Origin: Arcuatula senhousia
Lineage: Eukaryota; Mollusca; Bivalvia; Mytilida; Mytilidae
Direction of reading: 5' to 3'
Assembly (NCBI GenBank): GCA_963971305.1
Contig: OZ020313.1
Coordinates: forward strand, 57,484,203-57,548,202
Length of the DNA: 64,000 nucleotides
Shown: positions 36,901 through 48,118 of the stretch, piece after piece
How the letters are laid out: each line of letters starts with the position of its first letter
How positions within the stretch are numbered: the stretch's first letter is position 1
Position numbers and translations under genes: made by a program
Notes under the pieces: generated by a model
What the model saw: the letters and a program-made list of their open reading frames with translations, nothing else
Database searches by the model: none
Told to the model about the DNA's origin: nothing

Positions 36901-37600
36901 CAGAACATACATGTATACAGACAGTAAGACTGGAATCAGCACCATCACTGTCGCTACCACTTTCATCTGAAAAAGAGACAGAATATACATGTATACAGAC
37001 AGTAAGACTGGAATCAGAACCATCCCTGTCGCTACCACTTTCATCTGAAAAAGAGACAGAATATACATGTATACAGACAGTAGGACTAGAATCAGCACCA
37101 TCACTGTCGCTACCACTTTCATCTGAAAAAGAGACAGAATATACATGTATACAGACAGTAGGACTAGAATCAGCACCATCACTGTCACTACCACTTTCAT
37201 CTGAAAAAGAGACAGAATATACATGTATACAGACAGTAGGACTGGAATCAGCACCATCACTGTCACTACCACTTTCATCTGAAAAAGAGACAGAACATAC
37301 ATGTATACAGACAGTAGGACTAGAATCAGCAACATCAATGTCGCTACCACTTTCATCTGAAAAAGAGACAGAATATACATGTATACAGACAGTAGGACTA
37401 GAATCAGCAACATCAATGTCGCTACCACTTTCATCTGAAAAAGAGACAGAACATACATGTTTACAGACAGTAGGACTAGAATTAGCACCATCACTGTCAC
37501 TACCACTTTCATCTGAAAGAGAGACAGAATATACATGTATACAGACAGTCAGACTTGAATCAGCATCAACACTGTCACCACCACTTTCATTTGAACTAGA
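33895..37600 (-). repeat. 78-bp acceptor-spanning tandem array, intron 9 / exon 10
   Basis: About 47 copies of a 78-bp unit, a few shortened by several bases, plus a degenerate last copy near 37545-37600. Each unit contains a CTCTTTTTCAG or CTCTCTTTCAG acceptor, the exon 10 start (DESGSDSDGADSS) and about 40 bp of intron with the palindrome-rich tacatgtata. The period equals 26 codons. In the exon frame a typical unit reads DESGSDSDGADSS followed by LTVCIHVYSVSFS without a stop. Long open frames on both strands here are consequences of this periodicity. Confidence 0.97.
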
Positions 37601-38077
37601 ACAGAATTCCTGGGTCTTCCATCCGGTGGCAAAAATTCTAAGTCAGCCTGCTTAATAGGAAGTAGATAAGGGAGAGACCTGGAAACACATCCCAACATAT
37701 AAGACTCCTACCTGAAGTTGCATACCAAATATCAAAAGCCTACGATTGATAGTTACTTGGAAAACTGTTACAAAAAATAGTGTGACAATGGACAAACGGA
37801 CGGACCCACGGACGGACACCCAGCATTTCTATGTTCCCGCTCCAGGTTGTGGCGTGGAACAAAAGGAGAGAAGCATTAACTGAAATATGAGGTAAAAACT
37901 GTTAACAAAAATTATAGTTCTGTAAAAGGGACGCGGTTTCTGTCTTGAAATGAGTTCCTGAAATAGGTTGTCTTATATTGAACATGAAAATTAATCTTGG
38001 CATGGTTTTGTTTTAGCAAATGCAGGTAAGACGCCATATTGGCCAAAATTACCTATCTACAATATTTATACATGTAC

Positions 38078-38297
38078 CTGTAGGATATTCATCACTAAGA
38101 GTTTCTGTAGTGGCTGACGTTAAAGCACCACCTAGAGATGACGTGTCGTCATAAACCTTGAACTCTATCGCCTGAAGCTGGTGGGCATACCATTTAGGTT
38201 TATCACCAATAAGTAGAGGGTCAAACACTGAGGTCTGAACACGTAAAAACACCACGTTCTTTGGACACAGAGACCATTCAGCATAATATTCTACCGC
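38078..38297 (-). CDS. Madd: Madd exon 9: end of dDENN
   Basis: 220 nt, phase 0 in, phase 1 out, residues 526-598. Reads AVEYYAEWSLCP, then FDPLLIGDKPKWYAHQLQ, IEFKVYDD and LSDEYPT. The IGDKPKWYAHQLQ block is a MADD signature. Donor ACAG|GTACAT. Two diverged partial copies of its acceptor edge lie in intron 8 at 38344-38510. Confidence 0.95.
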
Positions 38298-38343
38298 CTA
38301 AAATAGAAATATATAACTGCCTGTTAAATGAAATATAAGTAGA

Positions 38344-38510
38344 ATTGAGGGTTAAACACAGAATCTTAAAAAAACGTTTTTGTTTGGACATAGAGTTTAT
38401 TTAACCTAATATTCTACAGTCTAGAATAATCAACACACCAGTAAGTAAAGTCTGAGCTTGAAAAATCACCAAATTATCTGGTGCATAATATTCTACAGCC
38501 TAAAATAGGA
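38344..38510 (-). repeat. Two diverged copies of exon 9 acceptor edge
   Basis: Segments at about 38344-38425 and 38437-38510 resemble 38217-38310, including the stretch from the codons for VFLRV up to the acceptor (plus-strand cataatattctac followed by cctaaaatag). The exon-like parts are strongly eroded; the polypyrimidine/AG part is better kept. Confidence 0.75.
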
Positions 38511-38620
38511 ATCAATAATAAATGTTTCTATTCTTTAAACAAGCTATATCAAAGATCAAGGTATTATATTGAATAATTCTTTACCTAGAAAAAATTACAA
38601 TTATGGTTGCTATTATGTTT

Positions 38621-39380
38621 TACCTGTGTTCTGGCCATCCTACCTATAAAATGGCTCCTTTGTGGCCTTGACATTTGCACTTGACCTGTGTTCTGGCCAT
38701 CCTACCTATAAAATGGCTCCTTTGTGGCCTTGACATTAACACTTGACCTGTGTTCTGGCCATCCTACCTATAATATGGCTCCTTTGTGGCCTTGACATTT
38801 AGACTTTACCTGTGTTCTGGCCATCCTAGCTATAAAATGGCTCCTTTGTGGCCTTGACATTTAGACTTTACATGTGTTCTGGCCATCCTAGCTATAAAAT
38901 GGCTCCTTTGTGGCCTTGACATTTAGACTTTACCTGTGTTCTGGCCATCCTAGCTATAAAATGGCTCCTTTGTGGCCTTGACATTTAGACTTTACCTGTG
39001 TTCTGGCCATCCTAGCTATAAAATGGCTCCTTTGTGGCCTTGACATTTAGACTTTACCTGTGTTCTGGCCATCCTAGCTATAAAATGGCTCCTTTGTGGC
39101 CTTGACATTTAGACTTTACCTGTGTTCTAGCCATCCTAGCTACAAAATGGCTCCTTTGTGGCCTTGACATTTAGACTTTACCTGTGTTCTGGCCATCCCA
39201 GCTATAAAATGGCTCCTTTGTGGCCTTGACATTTAGACTTTACCTGTGTTCTGGCCATCCCAGCTATAAAATGGCTCCTTTGTGGCCTTGACATTTAGAC
39301 TTTACCTGTGTTCTGGCCATCCTAGCTATAAAATGGCTTCTTTGTGGCCTTGACATTTAGACTTTACCTGTGTTCTAGCC
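38621..39380 (-). repeat. 62-bp donor-spanning tandem array, exon 8 / intron 8
   Basis: About 13 copies of a 62-bp unit including the authentic one. Each copy carries the exon 8 end (codons for ARMARTQ or ARTQ-like), the donor CAG|GTAAAG or CAG|GTCAAG, and a short intronic piece. Copies farthest from the exon use GTCAAG; those near it use GTAAAG. The period is not a multiple of three, so use of another copy would generally shift the frame. Confidence 0.95.
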
Positions 39381-39526
39381 ATCCTAGCTACAAATTGGCT
39401 TCTTTGTGGCCTTGACTTTAAGAAACTGTACATTTGGAAAGCAACTACTGGCCTGGGATATAACCTCAGGGTTCTAGTGTGTTCGGAGAAGTTACCAAGG
39501 ACATTTGAAGAGTTGAAGAAACGAAT
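39368..39526 (-). CDS. Madd: Madd exon 8: dDENN
   Basis: 159 nt, phase 0 to 0, residues 473-525. Reads [29 protein letters not shown] and FVARMARTQ before CAG|GTAAAG. The last 48 or so exon bases plus the first dozen intron bases form the unit of a 62-bp tandem array that fills the start of intron 8. The copy next to the exon body is taken as authentic because it is contiguous with coding sequence. Confidence 0.95.
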
Positions 39527-39727
39527 CTGGAATATACACAATCAACATGAAGACTTCTTTATATGTTATAAAAAAAATTGACAGTCAGCAGTATTGATAT
39601 AAATGTGCGTGTGGTTTTTTTTTTCAAATGAAACATGAACATTTTCAGATTCTTACAATAATGCACAAAATTTCTGCATAAAGGTATACTATTGCAAAAA
39701 GAAAGGATTTTGTTACGAATAAATTAC

Positions 39728-39898
39728 CATGGCAACTCTGGTGGCGACATCTACAGAATCCACATCATTACCATAAATAAGTGGATTAAACCCAGTCTGT
39801 GAGGAGAAACTCTCACGTCTCTTCCACGTCTCCGGATTCTGTGCTACACTGTCAAGGTTTTTGATTGGTTGTGGGGTCATACTCATACTGGCTAAAGC
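39728..39898 (-). CDS. Madd: Madd exon 7: dDENN
   Basis: 171 nt, phase 0 to 0, residues 416-472. Starts [16 protein letters not shown] and ends [21 protein letters not shown], the latter virtually identical to vertebrate MADD. The middle (about residues 432-450, rich in Ser, Arg and Gln) is variable. Donor ATG|GTAATT. Confidence 0.95.
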
Positions 39899-41109
39899 CT
39901 GAAAAACATAAATAAACTCTGAATCAAGTTGTTGCATTATGTTGGGTCTTAACTATGCTTACAACAAAATCTAAATACAACATCAAATACATGGCATACA
40001 AATGATATATGGGCACTTATAAAACATTAACTGACAGATCTACAGACAATGATGTGGTAACTACTTCTGTTTAGATCACTTTTGGTACTCTTTTAACTTA
40101 ATCTTTGGTTTAAAACTGTAAAAAAAATGACAGAAATTCTATAGATTGAATTTGAAGATGATATACTTTAAAACAAATACCAGTACATGTATATAATTGT
40201 ATTGTAGGTGTTTGTTAAATCAGTTTGATTATAATCGTTTGTTAGTCAGCGTGGTAGATTATATTTCATGGTTAACAGTGTGGCAAACAATACAAGTTTA
40301 ACTACTGAAATTTCATATAAAAGTTATAGAAAATCAATGTACCCATTCAACATGCAATCAAAAAAGTATTGCATGCAAATACAGGGAAATTTCAATAATT
40401 AAAGAGTATTCAAGACTTTATCGTTTTCCTTAAATTGATGTTTTTTAATAGATGACATTATAAAGTTCTTTAATTAATTTAATTTTACAAAAGAAAAAAA
40501 ATCAATAAATGAATGAAATCATTCAAAATTCCCCAAAGCAAGTAGTTCCCACTGATGTTTGAATGTTAATAACAGGATTTCAAACCCACAACGTATAGTG
40601 GGCGTCCAAAGTTGTATCTACCAAAACATCCTGCCATATCTAAAAGATCTACAGGTTAAGATGCTTAAAACAAACCAAATTAACAATTCCTAATGAAAAG
40701 ATATTCTATATCCATTATTGATGTGCAACTTTCTATATATAGTAATACAGAGATTTTATAATGTTTAAAGAGGATATATGGATATATACAATCTACTTCC
40801 CCTAATGTTAAAGCACAAGCCAGGAATCAGAGAACCTTTTATAATGAAACATTCCCTGGTGGTATACTTACTCCAAATTCTAACTGTTGATAGAAAGTTA
40901 AATCTCTGGGGTATTTGTTTAATCAAAACCTTACAAATACATTTATTTTATGGTAACAGTCAAGAGATTGAAAATCTAAAATCTAAATACTAGTATTTTC
41001 CTCCATAATGGACATCCACAAGGAAACAACCCCAATGTTAAACTCTTGGTACTCCATAATGTGTTACATTGTACATCATTAAGATAGCTAATGAACCAAA
41101 ATAAAATAA
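39899..41109. other. Intron 6, right part, nothing seen
   Basis: AT-rich intronic DNA without recognised features. Confidence 0.5.
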
Positions 41110-41450
41110 GGTGACAACAATCTTGGGATTGCTGTTTTCCCCTGAGCAATCACTCAATCAAATTGCTTCATGTCTTTCTTGGATTTACATCTCGAATTTG
41201 ACCCAGGTGGTCATCTCAGTACAAAAATTTACGATAAACGAGACGATTTTAATTTTCAAATTATTAATTTTCCTAATCTACAGAGCAATATACCTACTTC
41301 CCCTGCATACGGTGTTTATATTTCACAACTTATTCGATATATGTCTCATACGATCCCTAAAAAAATTCTTTCTACGTTATCAGCCACTAGTGGAAAAGTT
41401 CAAAATTGAGTTAAAAGATATGGTAGTTAATTGTTTTAATTAGTGTTTGA
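41110..41450 (+). pseudogene. Retroelement RT-related fragment
   Basis: In one plus-strand frame (41170-41409) it reads FLDLHLEFDPGGHLSTKIYD, then KRDDFNFQIINFP and SPAYGVYISQLIRY, a block I recall from the C-terminal part of retroelement reverse transcriptases common in invertebrate genomes (possibly Penelope-like). There is no intact frame, no catalytic motif and no element ends, so it is a 5'-truncated, decayed piece inside intron 6. Confidence 0.6.
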
Positions 41451-41932
41451 CTGGTCTGCTGTGCTGAGATGATCACCTTAATATCCCTATTGTGTCTCAC
41501 AACTATGTTGTGTTGTATGGTCATTACCGGATCCTAAGATCGCAATGGAAGAGGGAGGTTTGGCGCCATAAAACCTAGTTTAACCCACCATTTCGTTTGA
41601 AATGCCTGTACCAAGTCAGGACCATTGCGATCCACCAATTTTCCGGTATGACTGATTCGTTTTTGTCATTTTCTCTGGACTATGAGATTGATCATTCAAG
41701 TTCGGTAGTTTTGTTATTACCTTTATTCAAGATTACAATTCAGGGTGCCTTTCTCTAGCCACAATTGTTCATGTATATTGTTTGTACTTGTTCTGTTTAT
41801 GAACATTTAATAATGGGGATAACAACACTGATAACATTAAAAGCACACACAAACAGCATAAGAAAACAGCACTGGTCTCAGACTGACAGACTTAGTAACA
41901 GACTGACCATTACACTTTAGCCTCCACATTAC

Positions 41933-42010
41933 CTGTTTGAGGTGATTTTTAAGCTGGGTCCCTTCAGGTTCAGGAAGGGCAGGTAACTCTTCATTTCTTC
42001 CTATTGTCAT
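41933..42010 (-). CDS. Madd: Madd exon 6: cDENN/dDENN hinge
   Basis: 78 nt, phase 0 to 0, residues 390-415: MTIGRNEELPALPEPEG then LKNHLKQ. It corresponds to the vertebrate segment with LPEPE and LKKHLKQ that leads into dDENN. Acceptor TTATTACAG, donor CAG|GTAATG. Confidence 0.93.
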
Positions 42011-43096
42011 CTGTAATAACAGTAACAAAAACTCAGATATATTCTTAGTATAACAGAATTTTAATTTTTCAACGATAATTCTAAATTGTCTTTTATATTA
42101 CACTAAAGTGTTGGAAGTAATATTAAATAATTTATACTCTACATGCTCTAAAAACTGTAAATTCTTACAATGCATGGTCAATTAATATACTGTACAAATT
42201 ATATCATTTACACAAACATGACAAATAGAATTATTTTTATTCACAAATAATGAACTCAACAACGGAATGTTTCCATGACGACATGGAATTATATTCTTTT
42301 GTAAAATTTTCTTCTTTATAGGACAAAATGCTTTTTTCCTAGATCTTATACTGCAATAAGACATGTAAGATATTAATTGCTAGCTAATTAACAAAATGAT
42401 TTTTTCTTTCAATAAGATATTGTTAGATTATACATAATGTTTATAACAGTAATTATAAGACTTTATTTCAAGTTTTCTTATTCTCTTCAAAGTTTTGTTT
42501 GTTCATCCTTTTTAGGTGAGAATTTAAAAATATTTAATACTATTAAGTAATACTAAGTGAATAATACATGTAGAGTAATAATGCGACCAAATGTTGTCTG
42601 TTTGTATAATGATAATATATTGATTGTCAACAGATGGTGAACTACATGTATCGGAATGCTGACATAAATGATTTTTTGTGACATTGTAAGGGTTATGACA
42701 AGGAAGTGTGAAATGTAGTATATACCATAGTTAATACAATAATGGAAGTGTGATATACATGTACATGTATTGTATACCATGACCATCATAGTCTACAATA
42801 CTAAAAGATGAAGAACTAATGATGTGCTTTGTTTCAATGTTTATAATGGTATTTTCTGTCATGCATACATGTACATGGTATTTTTTAACCTTTCATTTCA
42901 AAACACAATGACTTAACACTTATAATTATCATGTTTTCAACAGACATATATATTTTTCTGATCATTTTCTACTACATTAGGTTGTTTAAATATTGACTAG
43001 AAACTGAGCAAAAATGACTTGAACATTGTAATTTGTGATTTAAATGTTTTTATCCATTTGTTTTGGAGAGAAGAAGAATTATTCAGCAATATATAG
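42011..43096. other. Intron 5, left part, nothing seen
   Basis: AT-rich with several tacatgta motifs; the short open frames here show no recognisable domain. Confidence 0.5.
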
Positions 43097-43253
43097 CTTC
43101 TATAACGCGATCGAGTTGATTATGGAATTTCTAACATCGAGAGAAATAAATTTGATTATTTTAATGGCGAGGCTTGCCGAGCTATTACAATATCAAATTT
43201 ATTTCTCAAGATGTTAGAAATTCCATAATCATCGAGACTTAAGTTGTAGAAGG
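43097..43253. mobile_element. Foldback (palindromic) element
   Basis: Long inverted repeat: the left arm contains gattatggaatttctaac and gaaataaatttgat, and the right arm contains their reverse complements after a loop of about 36 bp containing gcgaggcttgccga. The arms are about 45-55 bp with few mismatches. No coding. Confidence 0.8.
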
Positions 43254-44184
43254 TTTTTCTCTAATGTTTACAGGTAAGAAATTGCAAAAGGTCGCTCATC
43301 GATTGCACGTGCAATTACGCTGAGAACAAATTGCTCTCTAGAGGTGAGAAATATTTTTTTCACAACTGGTTGAGAGATTGATAAATCGGATGAAAATTAG
43401 AGAAAGCTAACATAGATCATGTGAATAATTCTCCTATTATTCTAAAGTCTAATTCCAGGTCGGATCAGATCTCATAGACAGACATAGCTTCAACTTTAGC
43501 TTCAAAAACATGACATACATGTACATTCAGTATCTGTAAAAATTACTGTCTTAACAAATCTTATATCTCATTATAATTCATAGAGCAGCTTAACAGATCA
43601 GATTTCACATCAGATAGAGTTACACATAAAAAATAATGATTTCTGCCTGGAGCAAGACATCGAAGGCCACAAATCGATGTCATTAGAATAACAAATAAGA
43701 GATCTGGCATCTGACAGAAGTAATCAATGGATTCTAGGGTTATGTAATTATATGTAAACAATTCAACTACTAGCAATTAAAAACAAATAGAAATGATTCC
43801 AGAATCACAAGAAATTAAAAACAAATAGAACCCTAAAGGATGTTATATGGATAGCAGCACAACAAATTAAGGCCTAATAAAAATCAGTCATGGGTATTAT
43901 ATGGAAGAAAACTCATAAAAATACAGGGATGTATTAATCTCACAAAATCTTACTTACACATCAATATACATGTATCTATAGTAACCCAAGTTATAAATAT
44001 TTATATATTTAACATATTAAAAATGATTAGTAACTATAATGCCTTCTGGGGAAAGTTATTTTTGTAATTTAGATATAAAACCATGACAATGTTGGTCCAC
44101 TGTTCAAATCAATGGATTGACTGGTCTTAGTTCCCTGTACATTATGGATTTTCAATGCAATTTTATGGTATTTAGAGCTGATGT

Positions 44185-45630
44185 TTTATGATGTTCTATC
44201 AGGCAATTAAGAGCTATTATCTAATGTGGCTACACTGTGTGTTCATTTAAGGCAATTTAGAGCTATTATCTAATGTGGCTACATACACTGTGTGTTCATC
44301 TAAGGCAATTAAGAGCTATTATCTAATGTGGCTACACTGTGTGTTCATTTAAGGCAATTTAGAGCTATTATCTAATGTGGCTACATACACTGTGTGTTCA
44401 TCTAAGGCAATTTAGAGCTATTATCTAATGTGGCTACACTGTGTGTTCATCTAAGGCAATTAAGAGCTATTATCTAATGTGGCTACACTGAGTGTTCATC
44501 TAAGGCAATTCAGAGCTATTATCTAATGTGGCTACACTGTGTGTTCATCTAAGGCAATTAAGAGCTATTATCTAATGTGGCTACACTGAGTGTTCATCTA
44601 AGGCAATTCAGAGCTATTATCTAATGTGGCTACACTGTGTGTTCATTTAAGGCAATTTAGAGCTCTTATCTAATGTGGCTACATACACTGTGTGTTCATC
44701 TAAGGCAATTTAGAGCTATTATCTAATGTGGCTACACTGTGTGTTCATCTAAGGCAATTAAGAGCTATTATCTAATGTGGCTACACTGAGTGTTCATCTA
44801 AGGCAATTCAGAGCTATTATCTAATGTGGCTACACTGTGTGTTCATCTAAGGCAATTAAGAGCTATTATCTAATGTGGCTACACTGTGTGTTCATCTAAG
44901 GCAATTTAGAGCTATTATCTAATGTGGCTACACTGTGTGTTCATCTAAGGCAATTAAGAGCTATTATCTAATGTGGCTACACTGAGTGTTCATCTAAGGC
45001 AATTCAGAGCTATTATCTAATGTGGCTACACTGTGTGTTCATCTAAGGCAATTAAGAGCTATTATCTAATGTGGCTACACTGAGTGTTCATCTAAGGCAA
45101 TTCAGAGCTATTATCTAATGTGGCTACACTGTGTGTTCATCTAAGGCAATTAAGAGCTATTATCTAATGTGGCTACACTGTGTGTTCATCTAAGGCAATT
45201 TAGAGCTATTATCTAATGTGGCTACACTGTGTGTTCATCTAAGGCAATTAAGAGCTATTATCTAATGTGGCTACACTGAGTGTTCATCTAAGGCAATTCA
45301 GAGCTATTATCTAATGTGGCTACACTGTGTGTTCATCTAAGGCAATTTAGAGCTATTATCTTATGTGGCTACACTGAGTGTTCATCTAAGGCAATTTAGA
45401 GCTATTATCTAATGTGGCTACACTGTGTGTTCATCTAAGGCAATTAAGAGCTATTATCTAATGTGGCTACACTGGGTGTTCATCTAAGGCAATTTAGAGC
45501 TATTATCTAATGTGGCTACACTGTGTGTTCATCTAAGGCAATTTAGAGCTATTATCTTATGTGGCTACACTGTGTGTTCATCTAAGGCAATTTAGAGCTA
45601 TTATTTAATGTGGCTACACTGAGTGATGAT
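44185..45630. repeat. 49-bp tandem array in intron 5
   Basis: About 29 copies of a unit containing aaggcaattaagagctatta and tctaatgtggctacactg. Some units are 53 bp with an extra taca. Variants caattaag/caatttag/caattcag and ctgtgtg/ctgagtg recur in a regular order, a sign of higher-order amplification. No splice edge or coding content. Confidence 0.96.
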
Positions 45631-46900
45631 AACTAGATATTATTTGTATGATCATCTTTATGGCTATGGAAAATGATGGATCACAGAGAAAATGATCATC
45701 CCTTACGGCTATCGTATATGATGCCTGTATCACAAAAGTCCTTGATCATACTCAAGAAGTTTCAGTGTTCCAATTTTGTCAAACTCCATAGCACCTTCTA
45801 TTTTAAAACAAAGATTCCATTGTAGGGTTAGATGACTGTGAAACAAGATTAATGCTTATGTAAATCCTATACCATTTAGCAATTTGCAAGTGTGGCCTTT
45901 GTAGTGGCCCCAATGGGGCCTACTCTTATCAAAGTCTACGAAGGGGTCTTTAACATGCATGGGGTATTGCTCTCAATCTGAAGCAATAGCATCTTTCCTT
46001 ATGACCATCCACCCAAATGGTGTAAAAAGAGTGTTGGAAAATTAGTTCCTTGTAGGGTAGGGTTGACCAGGCTCATCAGAAGGTGAGAACTGAAAGAGTG
46101 TCTGTGAGAGTATGATATTTTGACTTAATTTAAATATATTCAATATTTCATGTGTGATGACCTCTAAATGATCTAATATACTTTATTCCTCAGTACTTCA
46201 TTGTAATCTATTTTAAGCAGTGACCTCTTAATAATTTATAAGATAATACAATTTGCTGTATTTTTCTTTAATCTGAAATGACCAGAGACCCCTAATTAAG
46301 CTTAGAAATGTCTTCCCTGTGAATTTTTCTTGTGATCTTTTATGAGCAGTGACCTCTGGTTGTTGTATAGATTTATTAGGATTTGTTCATTAATCTTGCT
46401 AGAAAATGTTCTATAATAAATCATTGATTGGTCCTAGGAACCTAGAGGAAATTGATTTCTATGTATAATATGAAAATTCAATCACTGACGTCAATCAGAA
46501 GGTTTGTCTGTGATGTCACAATCAAGTTAGTCTTATTCTACACCTTCTTTTAGAGGATTGCCAGATTTATTATTGTTATAGCAAGGAATGAATGATACAT
46601 TGTATGTCATGTATGTGATAAATAACTGTTCATTTCATGTAACTGAAAGTTTGAGGCTTGACATTGGGGGGGTGGGGGGGGGGCAGATTGCAACCATGTG
46701 TCTCACCTGAGACAAGGAAAACTAAACAGAAGAACTTTAGGTAAAGACAACATGGACAAAAAGAGAAGTATAAGGTCTCTGTATCTGTTTGTGGGGGAAA
46801 TCAAACTCCCTCAGATTTTACCTTTAACTTTGTAACAATAATGACCTATCAAACTATGAGCTTATATCTAATGATTAAACAAGTGTGGCCACTAAAAGTA
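45631..46900. other. Intron 5, middle; G-rich tract
   Basis: Otherwise featureless apart from a G tract at about 46666-46683, which is potential G-quadruplex sequence on the plus strand. Confidence 0.5.
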
Positions 46901-48118
46901 TGTCTCGCCTGCCGGCACCATCACTAAAATCAACTACCTAAGCTTTCATTTCTTGATATAAACACAAAAAGTGTCAGTATACCCAGTATCAGATGCCTAG
47001 CTTTTATCCATTGTCCACACAAGTATTACAAAAAAGTTTTCTGCATGAAAAAAAGACCTAAGTTCACAGAGTCACTGGAGCCTGAAAATAGGGTCAGGGT
47101 CACATGGCATGGTGACAGTTGCGTAGACCATAACCTCAACTGTCTGTATACCTAATATCAGATGCTTAGCTATTATACTTTTCCAGCAATTCATCGTCCA
47201 CAAAAGTCTTAAAAAAAGTTTATGGAATGAAAAAAGACCTAAGTTCACAGAGTCACTGGAGTGTGAAAATGGGGTCAGGGTCACATGGCATTGTGACAGT
47301 TGCGTAGACCTTAACCTGCACTGTCTGTATCAGACTTGGCAAATTCATCGGTCCTACGGACATGTCTGGTGATTTTCATAATCGGTCCAAAGTCAGTGCT
47401 GCACCGTACCAGATGTCCGTCAGATTTATAAATCAAAATGTATTTAATTATTATTATTTGTTGTTAAATTTTCTTCCAATCTTTTGATTTTGACTAAAAT
47501 ATTACGATTTTACTTGCTATTTATTGACAGCCAGTTAATTTTACTTTATTTATTAACAAACAACATCGACAAATGGATGAAACTGTCATAAAAATTTGTT
47601 GCACATGCGTAAATTATCGGAAATAGTGAAATCATGTGTTGAAATCGGGAAAAACCATGAATGATTTCCGGAATTTGACGATAATATCAAAGTTAAGAAA
47701 AATTTTGGTTCGATGGTGTTTCGGTCGGACCGGCAAGTGATATTACGTTATCAGACCAAAAGTATGACCTATTCCAAAACTATTTGGCCAAGTCTGCTGT
47801 ATACCAAATATCAGATGCCTAGCTATTATACTTTTCCAGCAATTCATCGTCCACAAGTCTTACAAAAAAGTTTACAGCCTGAAAAAAGACCTAAGTTCAC
47901 AGAGTTACTGGAGCGTAAAAATGGGGTCAGGGTCACACGGCATGGTGACAGTTGTGTAGACCATAACCTGAACTGTATACCAAATATCAGATGCCTAGCT
48001 ATTATACTTTTCAAGCAATTCATTGTCCACAAAAGTCTTACAAAAAAGTTTACACCGCCGCCGCCGGAAAGTAATACCTATGTCTCGCCTTCCGCGACTA
48101 TTCGTCGCAGGCGAGACA
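46901..48118. mobile_element. TIR element A, copy 2, with nested insertion
   Basis: Starts tgtctcgcctgccggcacca and ends gcaggcgagaca, as in the copy at 10600-11327. The interior has about three tandem copies of a 180-bp segment (aagttcacagagtcactgga, gggtcagggtcac, catggtgacagttg) and ends in a ccgccgccgcc run. The internal repeats differ in sequence from those of copy 1, so the two share ends and architecture more than body. Confidence 0.75.
47331..47796. mobile_element. Nested TIR element inside element A
   Basis: Starts cagacttggc, ends gccaagtctg (perfect 10-bp inverted pair) and is flanked on both sides by ctgtat, a 6-bp direct repeat consistent with a target-site duplication. 466 bp, no supported coding. 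It splits one internal repeat of element A. Confidence 0.82.

Noticed and set aside
33853..37536. 1227-codon minus-strand open frame and 492/677-codon plus-strand frames
   Set aside because: All arise from a stop-free 78-bp tandem repeat. The true exon frame is a different one (DESGSDSD), and the repetitive MKVV/LSLPLSSE readings have no family match.
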